A DNA stretch of 64,000 nt from VYDC01 sp963667515. GTDB taxonomy: Bacteria > Chloroflexota > Dehalococcoidia > UBA2979. Under the pieces are notes generated by a model. That model saw only the letters and a program-made list of their open reading frames with translations, made no database searches and was not told the DNA's origin. The position numbers were made by a program, and so were the translations under genes. The stretch spans positions 372,001 through 436,000 of the forward strand of contig CAXXXY010000002.1 in assembly GCA_963667515.2 (NCBI GenBank), written 5' to 3'. Below are positions 34,677 through 42,966 of the stretch, piece after piece; within the stretch, counting starts at the first letter, position 1; each line of letters starts with the position of its first letter.

Positions 34677-34708
34677 GCAGCGTTCCGCTGCACTCGAGGG
34701 GCTGCCGC
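34677..34708. repeat. 32-bp dispersed repeat, copy 1
   Basis: GGCAGCGTTCCGCTGCACTC followed by GAGGGGCTGCCG. Its outer six bases are inverted (CGGCAG, CTGCCG), so it can form a small hairpin. An identical copy lies at 49867-49898, also intergenic. Confidence 0.75.
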
Positions 34709-34748
34709 CGGCACTGACCGGCGCTCGCAGTGGCGCGTGGCGGCCTGC

Positions 34749-34869
34749 GGGCCAGAGGGCTCGGCGCAGCGGCGCTGCAGACGCCGACCTCGATGCCTCG
34801 GCGGCGCGCGAGTCGACGCGGCTGCCCGGCCGGGCTCGCGGCCACGAGGCTGGCCGAGCCCTCTGGCCC
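34749..34869. repeat. 121-bp unit bounded by perfect 17-bp inverted repeats
   Basis: GGGCCAGAGGGCTCGGC at 34749-34765 is the exact reverse complement of 34853-34869. The 87 bases between are GC-rich without a frame that looks coding. It could be a MITE-like relic or the stem of a structured RNA. Confidence 0.65.
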
Positions 34870-34918
34870 GACCCCCCTCGCTCGTCACTGCCGGCGTCAG
34901 TCAGGTCCGGCGCAGCCC

Positions 34919-35734
34919 CTAGGGCCGAGCGGAACGCTCGTCGAGCGGAGCGCCGGCGAGAGCCGCGAGCTCCGTGAGCGCGGTGCGGGCGATGGGGCGG
35001 GTGAAGCCGAGCACGTCCCAGTCGAGGTCGCGCTCGTCGGCGAGGAACGTCTCCAGCTGCACCACCATCTCCGCGGCGCGCCGGCGTTCGTGCGCGGCGT
35101 CGACGGCGCGGAAGCCCTGCAGCTTGCGCGCGCCCTCGCGCCCGCCCTCGGGGATGTACCAGTCGCGGATGGCGGCGCCGCAGCCCACGGCGCGCAGGAC
35201 GGCGCCCAGCGGCGTCGCCACGGGCGGCACGCCGAGCGCGAGCGCGCGCGCCGTGAGCCTGCGCGCCGGCGACTCGTACTCCGCCATCAGGTGGCCGCCC
35301 GTCGGCACCAGCTCCGCGAGGTGGGCGAAGAGGCGCAGCTCGATCTCGTCCGGCACCTCGACGATGCGCCCGTCGGGGAGCGTTAGCTCCGAGCGGTACT
35401 CGGCGACCTCGATCCAGCTGTTGCCGGGGAAGGGGCCGCTGTGCTGCAGCCCGAACACGATCGGCTCGCGGGCGCGCCCGACCTCGGTGGCGAGGTAGCA
35501 GCGGAAGTAGCGCGCGCCCACGGAGTTGCGGGGCCCGATCCACGGCTCGATCGCCGCGTCGTCGGCGACGGCGGCGCCGACGAGCCGCGCGAGCGCGGCG
35601 TCCGGCACCCCGGCGGCGGGGCGCCAGCGGCGGCCCTGCGGATCGTCGGGGAGCGCCTCGGGGGCGGGCGTCGCGAGGCCCTCGGGGCTCGCCGCGCCCG
35701 CCTCGCGCGCCTCGTCCGCGGTCGCGCCGTTCAT
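34919..35734 (-). CDS. Unrecognised conserved-looking protein
   Basis: A 271-residue soluble protein. The first 45 residues are Ala/Glu/Pro-rich. The core has distinctive strings such as WIGPRNSVGARYFRCYLATE, PIVFGLQHSGPFPGNSWIEV and AEYRSELTLPDGR, then VPTGGHLMAEYES and WYIPEGGREGARKLQGFRA. It resembles an uncharacterised archaeal/bacterial family that I cannot name securely. ATG 35734 is chosen; GTG 35743 is possible. It diverges from folC. Confidence 0.6.
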   Translation of the reverse strand: MNGATADEAREAGAASPEGLATPAPEALPDDPQGRRWRPAAGVPDAALARLVGAAVADDAAIEPWIGPRNSVGARYFRCYLATEVGRAREPIVFGLQHSGPFPGNSWIEVAEYRSELTLPDGRIVEVPDEIELRLFAHLAELVPTGGHLMAEYESPARRLTARALALGVPPVATPLGAVLRAVGCGAAIRDWYIPEGGREGARKLQGFRAVDAAHERRRAAEMVVQLETFLADERDLDWDVLGFTRPIARTALTELAALAGAPLDERSARP

Positions 35735-35922
35735 CGCGCTCACGGTAGCAGGGGGCGTCACCCGCGCGCGAGGCGAGCTGTCGTCGAGGCGAGTGGGGAG
35801 GAGCGGCGCACGATGAGGCTACGTTCCCGCGGTGATACACTCGACGCTGCTGCCGCGAGGTGCCGCCGGTGGCGGCGCTGGCGGCGCTGCCCCGAGCGTC
35901 CGTCGCGGGTGAGGGGTCGGGC

Positions 35923-37281
35923 GTGATCGCGAGCGAGGAGGTCGATCTCGCCGCCTACGTCGAGGCCGAGCGCCGGCTGCTCGCGCACTCGGGCTTCGAG
36001 CGCACCGGCGATCCGCAGCAGGCGCGCCGCTTCCGGCTGGACCACGTCACGCGCTTCCTCGACGCGCGCGGGCGGCCCGACGCGCGGGCCACCGTCCACG
36101 TCGCCGGCTCGAAGGGGAAGGGCTCTACCTCCACGATGGTGGAGGCGATCCTGCGCGCCGCCGGCGGCCACACGCTGCTGCTCACCTCGCCCGACGTGCA
36201 CAGCGCGCGCGAGCGCATCGCCGTCGCGGGGGAGCCGATCGAGCACGCGCGCTTCGCCGAGCTGGCCGCGGAGCTGCTCGCCGATCCCGCCGCCCGCGGC
36301 TGGTCCTACTTCGAGCTGCTGACCGTGATGGGCTGGCTCGCCGGGGCGGGCGCCGGCTGCGACTGGCAGGTGCTGGAGGTGGGCCTGGGCGGCCGCCTGG
36401 ACACGACCAACGCGGTCGCCACGAAGCACGTCGCCGCGATCCTCCCCATCGACCTCGAGCACACCGCGATCCTCGGCGGCTCCATCCGCGAGATCGCCGC
36501 ACAGAAGGCCGGCGTGCTCACGGGGCCGTGCGCCTGCGTGGTGGCGCCGATGCGCGACTCCGCGGCGCGCGTGGTCGCGGCGCGCGCCGCCGAGGTCGGC
36601 GCCGAGCTGCACCTCGTGGCGGAGGAGTGCGCGGCCACCGTGAGCCGCCACAGCCTGGATGGGCAGGCGCTGGATCTGCGCACGCCGCTGCGCACCTACC
36701 TTCGCCTGGAGCTGCCGCTGCTGGGGCGGCACCAGACGGAGAACGCGGCCACCGCCGTGCGCGCGGCGGAGCTGGCCTGGCAGCGCGAGCACGGCGCCCC
36801 GCTGCCCGAGGCGGCCGTGCGCACGGGGCTCGCGGGGGTGCGGTTGCCCGCGCGGCTCGAGCCGGTGCGGCGGCGCCCGCTCACGATCCTGGACGGCATG
36901 CACACGCCGCTGGCCGCGCGTCGCGTCGCGCAGGCCCTCGACGAGCTGCGGCTGCCGCGGCCGCGCGTGCTGCTCTTCGGCATGCTGGCGGGACGCGAGC
37001 CGGAGGCGCTGGTCGCCGAGCTGCGGCCCGCGATCGACCTCGCGGTGGTGGCGCCGCCCTCCTCGCCCCGCGCCGACGACCCGGCGCACGCCGAGCGCGC
37101 GCTGGCGGAGGCGGGCGTGCCGACGCAGCGCGCCGCCTCCGTCGAGCAGGGGCTCGTGCACGCCCAGGCGCTCGCGGGGGAGGGCGGCTGCGTCGTCGTG
37201 GGTGGCAGCCTCTACACCGCCGCCGAGGCGCGCGAGCTGCTGCTGGCGGTCGTCGGCGATCGCGCTCTGGGACTCCGCTAG
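35923..37281 (+). CDS. folC: Folylpolyglutamate synthase / dihydrofolate synthase
   Basis: A 452-residue Mur-ligase-type enzyme that adds Glu to folates. TVHVAGSKGKGSTSTMVEAI is the P-loop, LLLTSPDVHSARERI and EVGLGGRLDTTNAV are family motifs, LPIDLEHTAILGGSIREIA and GRHQTENAATAV give the Mg- and ATP-binding parts. The C-terminal domain has TILDGMHTPLAARRVAQAL; the family norm there is DGAHN. GTG 35923 follows GAGGGG; the frame is open to GTG 35860, just behind an extended -10 (TGATACACT, 35833-35841), so the longer form is possible. Confidence 0.9.
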   Translation: MIASEEVDLAAYVEAERRLLAHSGFERTGDPQQARRFRLDHVTRFLDARGRPDARATVHVAGSKGKGSTSTMVEAILRAAGGHTLLLTSPDVHSARERIAVAGEPIEHARFAELAAELLADPAARGWSYFELLTVMGWLAGAGAGCDWQVLEVGLGGRLDTTNAVATKHVAAILPIDLEHTAILGGSIREIAAQKAGVLTGPCACVVAPMRDSAARVVAARAAEVGAELHLVAEECAATVSRHSLDGQALDLRTPLRTYLRLELPLLGRHQTENAATAVRAAELAWQREHGAPLPEAAVRTGLAGVRLPARLEPVRRRPLTILDGMHTPLAARRVAQALDELRLPRPRVLLFGMLAGREPEALVAELRPAIDLAVVAPPSSPRADDPAHAERALAEAGVPTQRAASVEQGLVHAQALAGEGGCVVVGGSLYTAAEARELLLAVVGDRALGLR

Positions 37282-37409
37282 CGGCAGGCGTGCGGCCTCG
37301 CGCGAGCGGGCCAGCGCCAGCGGGACGCGCCGCGGCCGGCGGGCGGACGGCATGGCCCTTCCCTTCACGTACGCTGCGGTAGACTTGGCTCTCCGCTGGA
37401 GGGAGCTTG

Positions 37410-38669
37410 ATGCCCGGGAGCAACGGCCGTCGCCGCGTGGTGGTCACGGGCATGGGCGTCATCGCGCCGCTGGGCAACTGCGTCGCCGAGTTCTGGGAGA
37501 ACGCGCTCGCCGGGCGCTCCGGCATCCGCCGGCTCTCGCAGATCGACCCCACGGACTACGCCTGCCAGGTGGCCGGCGAGGTCGTCGACTTCGAGCCGGA
37601 GCGCTACCTCGATCGCAAGGACGCGCGGCGCATGGCGCGCTTCGCGCAGTTCGCGGTCGCGGCGTCGAAGCAGGCGGCGGAGCAGGCGTGCCTCGACCTC
37701 GCGGCCGCCGACACCACGCGCGTCGGCGTGCTGGTGGGCAACGGCGGCGGCGGGCTGCCCGAGACGGACCGCGCGATGCGCACCCTGCTGGCGCGCGGCG
37801 GCAACCGCCTCGACCCGCTGTTCATCGCGAAGATGCTGCCCAACATGGCCTCGGCGAACGTCTCCATCCAGCTCGGCCTGCGCGGGTACTCGAACACCGT
37901 GACCACGGCCTGCGCGGCCGGCACGCAGGCGATCGGCGACGCGACCGAGGTGATACGCCGCGGCGCCGCCGACGTGATGCTGGCCGGCGGCACCGAGGCC
38001 GGCGTCTCCGAGCTCGGGCTCGCCGGCTTCTCCGCGATGCGCGCGCTCGCCACCGCCTCCAACGAGCGGCCCGAGGCCGCCTCGCGCCCCTTCGACCGCG
38101 ACCGCGACGGCTTCGCCGCGGCCGAGGGCTCGGGCATGCTGGTGCTGGAGGCGCTCGATCACACGCTCGCGCGGGGCGCGCGACCGCTGGCGGAGCTGCT
38201 GGGCTACGGCGTCTCCTCGGACGCCGCCTACCTCGTTGCGCCGCCGCAGGACGGGGAGGGCGCGGCGCGCGCGATGGTGGCCGCGCTCGACGACGCGGGG
38301 GTGGGCCCCGAGGAAATCGACTACGTCTCCGCCCACGCCACCGCGACGGAGATCGGCGACATCGCGGAGACGCGGGCGGTGCGCTCCGTGTTCGGCGCGC
38401 GCGCCTACCGGCTCCCGGTCTCGGCGATGAAGTCGCAGATCGGCCATCTGCTGGGCGGCGCGGGCGGCGTCGAGACGGTGGCGGCGGTGCAGACGATCCG
38501 CACGGGCAGGATCGCGCCCACGATCAACCTCGAGCACGCCGACCCGGAGTGCGACCTCGACTACGTGCCGCAGGGCGCGCGGAGCGCCGAGGTGCGCACG
38601 GTGATGAAGAACTCGTTCGGCTTCGGCGGCCAGAACGCCGTGCTGGTGCTGCGCGCCTTCGAGGGCTAG
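37410..38669 (+). CDS. fabF: 3-oxoacyl-[ACP] synthase II (KAS II)
   Basis: A 419-residue condensing enzyme of fatty acid elongation. VVVTGMGVIAPLG opens the thiolase fold; the nucleophilic Cys168 is in TTACAAGTQAIGD. The two His are in YVSAHATATEIGD and SQIGHLLGGAGGVE, and FGFGGQNAVLVL closes. The second motif differs slightly from the common NAHGTST form. ATG 37410 has GGAGGGAG upstream. No acpP, fabD or fabG is adjacent, so this is an isolated copy; a secondary-metabolite role cannot be excluded. Confidence 0.9.
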   Translation: MPGSNGRRRVVVTGMGVIAPLGNCVAEFWENALAGRSGIRRLSQIDPTDYACQVAGEVVDFEPERYLDRKDARRMARFAQFAVAASKQAAEQACLDLAAADTTRVGVLVGNGGGGLPETDRAMRTLLARGGNRLDPLFIAKMLPNMASANVSIQLGLRGYSNTVTTACAAGTQAIGDATEVIRRGAADVMLAGGTEAGVSELGLAGFSAMRALATASNERPEAASRPFDRDRDGFAAAEGSGMLVLEALDHTLARGARPLAELLGYGVSSDAAYLVAPPQDGEGAARAMVAALDDAGVGPEEIDYVSAHATATEIGDIAETRAVRSVFGARAYRLPVSAMKSQIGHLLGGAGGVETVAAVQTIRTGRIAPTINLEHADPECDLDYVPQGARSAEVRTVMKNSFGFGGQNAVLVLRAFEG

Positions 38670-39189
38670 CGCGCCGGCCGCTCCCGCCCCGCCGCGCTCG
38701 CCGCGACGGCCCCGCGGATCGGGGAGTGCCTAGGCGGAGCCGGCGTGCGGCTTGCCCGCGCCCTCCGCGCAGAGCAGGCGCAGGCTCTCTAGGTAGTAGG
38801 CCCAGCTGTAGTTGAACATCCCGTACATCTCCTCCGGGATGGGGGCGGTGTACTCGTGCGTGAAGAGCAGCTGCGTGCCGCCGTCGCTCTCGCGGAGGCG
38901 GAACTCGATGGGGTCGCCCTGCCAGGGCTCGGCGCCGCCGGTGACGCGCCAGGCGATGCGCCCGGGCTCGTCGGCCTCGACCGTCATCACCGGGTTGAAG
39001 CCCTCCTGGAAGGTGAAGTGGTGCGCCGGCGGGTCGCCCGCCGTCTCCACGCGGGTGGACCACCAGCCGCGCAGCCCCTCCGTGGTGGCGAGGGCGCCGT
39101 GCACCTTCGCGAGCGGGGCGGCGATCTCCCGGTCCACGGTTTTCTTGGACACCTGATTGGGGCAGGCTGCCCCGGCAGAGGAGGTGTCC

Positions 39190-39540
39190 ATGACCAGCTC
39201 CGCACAGGGATTGAACGGGCGTAGTGCGTCGCGAACGGAGCGCGGTCGCTTCTCCTCGCGACGGAAGAGCGAGGCGGTGCTGAGGCTGCTGCGCGGCGAG
39301 GAGTTGGACGCGCTCTCGCGCGAGCTGGGGGTGACCGCAGCGACGCTGTCGCAGTGGCGCGAGCGCTTACTCGCCGCCGGCCGGGCCTCGCTCACGAGCC
39401 GGCCTGCCGACGAGCGTGACGAGGAGATCCACCGACTGCAGGCGAAAGTCGGCGAGATCACGATGGCGAACGAGCTCCTGCTCCAGCGCGCGCATCAGCT
39501 GGAGGCAGGACTCCCTTTGGCACGCCGGAGGTCGAGGTGA
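39190..39540 (+). CDS. IS3-family transposase OrfA
   Basis: A 116-residue HTH and leucine-zipper protein. RRKSEAVLRLLRGEELDALS, then ELGVTAATLSQWRERLLAAG, is the InsE-type HTH. The C-terminal half (EEIHRLQAKVGEITMANELL) is the coiled coil. ATG 39190 is preceded by AGGAGGT. Its stop overlaps the orfB start by four bases. Confidence 0.9.
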   Translation: MTSSAQGLNGRSASRTERGRFSSRRKSEAVLRLLRGEELDALSRELGVTAATLSQWRERLLAAGRASLTSRPADERDEEIHRLQAKVGEITMANELLLQRAHQLEAGLPLARRRSR

Positions 39541-40439
39541 TGAGTCGAACCACCTCGCCCTCCACGGGACGGCCGTACGGCACGACGCGCATCTGCCAGC
39601 TGTGGGAGGTCCCGCGCTCGACCGTCTACGAGCGGCGGGCACGGGCGCGACGGCCTCTGCGGCCAGCAGCGAAGCGCGGGCCGAGGCAGGCGTGGACGGA
39701 CGAGGCTCTCACGGAGCAGGTCCGAGCTGTGCTCGCCGCCTCCCCGTTCACGGGCGAGGGCTACCGCAAGGTGTGGGCGCGGCTGCGGCTGGCCGGTGTG
39801 CGCACCTCGAAGGGCCGGGTGCTGCGGCTGATGCGGGAGGCGGGACTGCTCGCCCCGACCCGCGTCGGGCGTCGGCGCGGACCGCGGGTGCACGACGGGA
39901 CGATCACCACCGAGCGGCCTGACGAGATGTGGGGGACCGACGCGACCTCCTGCCTCACCACCCGCGAGGGGAACGCCACCGTCTTCATCGCCGTCGATCA
40001 CTGCACGCAGGAGTGCATCGGCATCCACGCGGCGCGACCGGGCACGCGCTTCGAGGCGCTGGAGCCGCTGCGGCAGGGGCTCCGGGAGCACTTCGACGGC
40101 TACGAGGCGGACCTCGCGCGGGGACTCGCTCTCCGCCACGACCACGGCAGCCAGTACCTGAGCGACCACTTTCAGGAGGAGCTGCGCTTCCTCGGCATCC
40201 GCTCCAGCCCGTCCTTCGTAGCCGCGCCCGAGGGCAACGGCTGCGCGGAACGCTTCATCCGCACGCTGAAGGAGCAGCTGCTGTGGGTGGAGCACTTCGA
40301 GACGGTGGAGGAGCTACGCCAGGCGCTGCTCGCCTTCAAGCAGCGCTACAACCAGCACTGGCTCGTCGAACGGCACCGCCACCGCACCCCAGCCGCCGTC
40401 CGCGAGGCGCTCTCGCCGCGCACCGGGGCGGCCGCATGA
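39537..40439 (+). CDS. IS3-family transposase OrfB (rve integrase core)
   Basis: A 300-residue DDE recombinase. The N-terminal part has STVYERRARARRP and FTGEGYRKVWARLR (HTH_21-like). The catalytic triad is Asp in EMWGTDATSCL, Asp in RHDHGSQYLSD and Glu in GNGCAERFIRTLKEQ. The tail RYNQHWLVERHRHRTPAAV is typical. Start is GTG 39537 or ATG 39540, directly coupled to orfA, so no programmed frameshift is needed to express it. Confidence 0.93.
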   Translation: MMSRTTSPSTGRPYGTTRICQLWEVPRSTVYERRARARRPLRPAAKRGPRQAWTDEALTEQVRAVLAASPFTGEGYRKVWARLRLAGVRTSKGRVLRLMREAGLLAPTRVGRRRGPRVHDGTITTERPDEMWGTDATSCLTTREGNATVFIAVDHCTQECIGIHAARPGTRFEALEPLRQGLREHFDGYEADLARGLALRHDHGSQYLSDHFQEELRFLGIRSSPSFVAAPEGNGCAERFIRTLKEQLLWVEHFETVEELRQALLAFKQRYNQHWLVERHRHRTPAAVREALSPRTGAAA

Positions 40440-40550
40440 TTACCGCCAGCGATGTGTCCAAGAAACCAGGAGCGGTACACGATCTCCACGGCGTGCACGA
40501 TGCGCTGGGCGGGCGGGCTCGACGTCACGGGGGCACCTCCTCGGCGGGCT

Positions 40551-40574
40551 CTATGTAAGCGATTGCTAACGTAG
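40551..40574. promoter_or_regulatory. Inverted-repeat operator candidate upstream of the broken SRPBCC gene
   Basis: CTATGTAAGC-GATT-GCTAACGTAG has 8 of 10 matching arm bases. It lies 23 bases before the GTG of the truncated gene, in an AT-richer patch. SRPBCC/AHSA1 genes are often controlled by ArsR-type repressors that bind such sites. No regulator gene is nearby. Confidence 0.4.
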
Positions 40575-40716
40575 TTAGGCGCCAGCGTGTTGTCAACTGC
40601 GCGCGGCGTGCGACGCGCGACCGGCCGCGCAGCACGCTGGCGACGGCACGCCGCGAACGGCGCACACGGACGGCACCGCGTGGCCGCAGGTCGAGGGAGG
40701 CGAGGGGCGAGCGGCG

Positions 40717-40983
40717 CTAGGCCGGGATCGCCTCCACCTGGGGGGGCGCCGCGCCGGCGGGCACCATCCCCGCCAGCAGCAGCTCCAGCGCCATCGTGTG
40801 GGCGCAGGCGTCGTTGTGGGCGAAGAAGTCGCAGCCGCAGCTCCAGCGGCCGCTCGCGAGCTGCACGCGATGATCGGCGTTGTCCCCGTGGATGGTGACG
40901 GCGAGGCTCTCCACCTCGAACCGCTCCCGCTCGTCCACGTAGCGGTGCGCCTTCGCGACCTTGCCGATCATTCCGGAGTGCAT
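40717..40983 (-). CDS. SWIM-type zinc-finger small protein
   Basis: An 88-residue protein. RWSCGCDFFAHNDACAHTMA carries the CxCx(n)CxH pattern of a SWIM zinc finger (Cys-Gly-Cys, then Cys-Ala-His). The N-terminal part (GKVAKAHRYVDERERFEVES) and the strand VTIHGDNADHRVQL are typical of short SWIM proteins that bind nucleic acid or partner proteins. ATG 40983 follows AGAGGAGG. It stands alone on the minus strand downstream of a terminator-like hairpin. Confidence 0.7.
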   Translation of the reverse strand: MHSGMIGKVAKAHRYVDERERFEVESLAVTIHGDNADHRVQLASGRWSCGCDFFAHNDACAHTMALELLLAGMVPAGAAPPQVEAIPA

Positions 40984-41090
40984 GCGGCCTCCTCTTGCTG
41001 CGCGCCGAGGGGTGGGCGGACGCCGCTGGAAGCGGGCCCGCGCTGCCGGGGAGCCGAACGGGGGGAGCGGAGCCAGGGACGGGAAACAGA

Positions 41091-41118
41091 AGGCGCCGCA
41101 GCGATCACTGCGGCGCCT
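41091..41118 (-). terminator. Rho-independent terminator candidate behind thpR
   Basis: AGGCGCCGCAG (41091-41101) pairs perfectly with 41108-41118 across a six-base loop. On the minus strand it is followed by TTCTGTTTCCC, a modest T-rich tract. It would end the amidohydrolase-thpR transcript. Confidence 0.5.
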
Positions 41119-41297
41119 GTGCGCTCTGTCCCGCGGTGGAGGTCCGTCATGCGTCTCTCCTCCACCACCGACGATAGGGACGGCGACGCGCGGCCGTCAA
41201 GATCGTTCGCGGCGTAACAAGCGAGGCGCCGCCGGTCACCGCCGCGGGCCTCTGCGCCTGCCTCCGGGTGCCCGGCGTGCGTCCGCGCGGCCGGCCC

Positions 41298-41866
41298 TCA
41301 CGGGTGGTGCGAGAGCAGCTCGTAGCGCGGGCCGCGGGCGCCGTCCGCCACCCCACCGAGGTGTGAGCGCACGAGGGCGATCCGGCGCGCGCGGAGCGCT
41401 GGCGCCGCGGGCGCGGGCAGCTCGGCGACGGCCCGCGCGTGACCCGGCGCGCGGCCGGGTCGGCGCCCCGGGTCACGCGAGCCAGCGTGAGGTGCGGGGA
41501 GAGCGGCCGCGGCTCGGGCGGGGCGGCGGCGGCGGCGCGCTCCACGCGCGTGGCGAGCGCCGCGAGGCCGGCCGCGTCTCCGTTGACGGCGAGCCACGCG
41601 ACGCGGGTGGCTCGCGCCGCCCCGAAGCTCCCGGCGGCGCCGAGCGCGAGCTCCACGTCGACGGGGGCGACCGCGGCCAGCTCGCGCTCGAGCGCCCGCA
41701 GCGCCTCGTCCTCGACCTCGCTGAGGAAGCGCAGCGTGAGGTGCAGCAGCGCCGGGTCGACGGGGCGCAGCGTCCCCGGCGGCACGCGCTCGATCAGCTC
41801 GCGCTGCACCGCGGCGGCCGCCTCGCGCCAGCTCTCGGGCACCTCGATCGCCACGAAGAGCCGCAT
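41298..41866 (-). CDS. thpR: RNA 2',3'-cyclic phosphodiesterase (2H family), frameshifted
   Basis: This is a LigT/ThpR-type 2H phosphoesterase. MRLFVAIEVPESWREAA opens the frame; the two catalytic motifs are HLT (His42, Thr44) in ALLHLTLRFL and HLT (His125) in PLSPHLTLARV. After about 41450 the frame changes by one base and continues as VAELPAPAAPALRARRIALV, RSHLGGVADGARGPRYELLS, the expected C-terminal strand. Both catalytic motifs lie before the lesion. It starts 27 bases after the amidohydrolase stop, as one operon. A sequencing indel is likely. Confidence 0.8.
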
Positions 41867-41893
41867 CGCCGCTCCTCCGCCGGGGCTCGCGCC

Positions 41894-42838
41894 TCAGAGC
41901 GCCAGCAGCCGCGCGGCGTTGCCGCCGAGGATCGCCGCGCGCGCGCCCGCATCGGCGGTGGCGCTCTCCAGCTCGCGCCGGTCCTCCGCCTGCGAGCGCA
42001 GCGGGAAGTCGGAGCCCCAGAGCACGGCGCCGCCCAGCCCGAGGGCGAGCGCCGCCTCGACGATGCGCGGGTCGTAGAGGTAGCGCGTCGCGGCCGTGTC
42101 GACGGCCAGCGCGCCGGCGTCGAGCAGCGCGCGCACCTCGGGCATCGCGGCATGGAGCGCGAGCCCGCCGCCCCAGTGCGCGGCGATCAGCGGCGTCGCC
42201 TCGTGCTCGAGGGGCGCGCCGCCGTCCGGCGCGCCGCCGAGCAGCCGCCACAGCGCGCCGGGCGTCAGGCCGCCGGCCTTCCCCGGGTAGTCGCGGCCCA
42301 CGGGCTCGGTGCAGTGCGCGAGCAGCGCCAGCCGCTCGGCGCGTGCGGCGCGTAGCAGCGGGCGAGCGCTCAGGGCGGCCGCCTCGTCGTCGCGGGGGAG
42401 CGCGGCCGCGTCGAAGCGCAGCTCGCCGACGCCGCGCGCGCCCGCTGCTGCGAGCGCACCCAGCCGAACACCCAGCGCGTCGTCCTCGGACGGCTGCGCG
42501 CCGGCCGCGCCCGTCCCGGCGCCTTCGCCGGGGACGCCGAGCGCGGGCAGCGGCGGGAAGGCGAGCAGCCGCCCGCCGGCACGCGCGGCGGCGTCCAGCA
42601 GGTAGGCGGCGTGCTCCTCGGCGTGGGCTGTCGAGCGCCACGCGAAGCCCACGGCGACCGCCGCGTCGACGCCCGCCTCCGCCATCGACGCCAGCAGATC
42701 GTCGGCGCTGGCCATGCGCGCCGCGGGGTCGGCGTAGAGCGCGGCGAAGCCGGGGTCGGCGGCGGCGAGCTCGGCGCGCGCGGCGATCATGCGCGGCGGG
42801 AAGACGTGGGTGTGGACATCGACGATCACAGCCCGCAT
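41894..42838 (-). CDS. Amidohydrolase-family metal-dependent hydrolase
   Basis: A 314-residue TIM-barrel hydrolase of the amidohydrolase-2 type. Metal ligands are seen in VDVHTHVFPP (HxH), LLAHCTEP (His), AAHWGGG (His) and LWGSDFPLRS (Asp). GVDAAVAVGFAW and AILGGNAARLL complete the family pattern. The order resembles ACMSD-like decarboxylase/hydrolases; the substrate is unknown. ATG 42838 (or GTG 42829) starts MRAVIVDVHTH; upstream in-frame residues are low complexity. Confidence 0.85.
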   Translation of the reverse strand: MRAVIVDVHTHVFPPRMIAARAELAAADPGFAALYADPAARMASADDLLASMAEAGVDAAVAVGFAWRSTAHAEEHAAYLLDAAARAGGRLLAFPPLPALGVPGEGAGTGAAGAQPSEDDALGVRLGALAAAGARGVGELRFDAAALPRDDEAAALSARPLLRAARAERLALLAHCTEPVGRDYPGKAGGLTPGALWRLLGGAPDGGAPLEHEATPLIAAHWGGGLALHAAMPEVRALLDAGALAVDTAATRYLYDPRIVEAALALGLGGAVLWGSDFPLRSQAEDRRELESATADAGARAAILGGNAARLLAL

Positions 42839-42966
42839 CGTACGGGGCGCGCCGCGGCGGTGAGCGCGCGCGCGCGGGCCTGCTGCGGCCCCACACCCGA
42901 GCGGCGGGGTGCTGCTCGCGGCCTCCTCCCCCACCCGTGGGCGGGGGCGCCGCCCTGGGGACGCCG

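Larger units (their letters stand above)
34573..34918. other. Intergenic region with a dispersed repeat and a long inverted repeat
   Basis: 346 bases between fbp and the next minus-strand gene. It contains a 32-bp sequence (34677-34708) that recurs at 49867-49898. It also contains a perfect 17-bp inverted repeat (34749-34765 with 34853-34869). A TACGAT hexamer just before fbp on the minus strand may be its -10. No gene was seen. Confidence 0.6.
39141..40465 (+). mobile_element. IS3-family insertion sequence (about 1.33 kb)
   Basis: The ends are the perfect 12-bp inverted repeat TTTCTTGGACAC (39141-39152) and its complement (40454-40465). Two overlapping transposase frames fill the interior. 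The flanks (CGGT and CCAG) do not form a duplication. Only one copy was found in the window. Exact ends are set from the inverted repeats. Confidence 0.85.
38730..40528 (-). pseudogene. SRPBCC (AHSA1-like) protein split by an IS3-family element
   Basis: The C-terminal 136 residues (38730-39140) form an AHSA1/SRPBCC domain: TVDREIAAPLAKVHGALATT, EGLRGWWSTRVET, QEGFNPVMTVEADEPGRIAW and PIEFRLRESDGGTQLLFTHE. The upstream side of the IS carries a GTG (40528) behind GAGGAGGTG, followed by TSSPPAQRIVHAVEIVYRSW and then the IS end. Both pieces resemble the first strand of this fold (HAVEI and DREIAAP). No target duplication is seen, so the two halves may come from two SRPBCC genes joined by an IS-mediated deletion. 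Confidence 0.65.

Noticed and set aside
40441..40716. Second transposase remnant next to the IS3 element
   Set aside because: The sequence is explained by the IS end, the truncated SRPBCC start and its promoter region.
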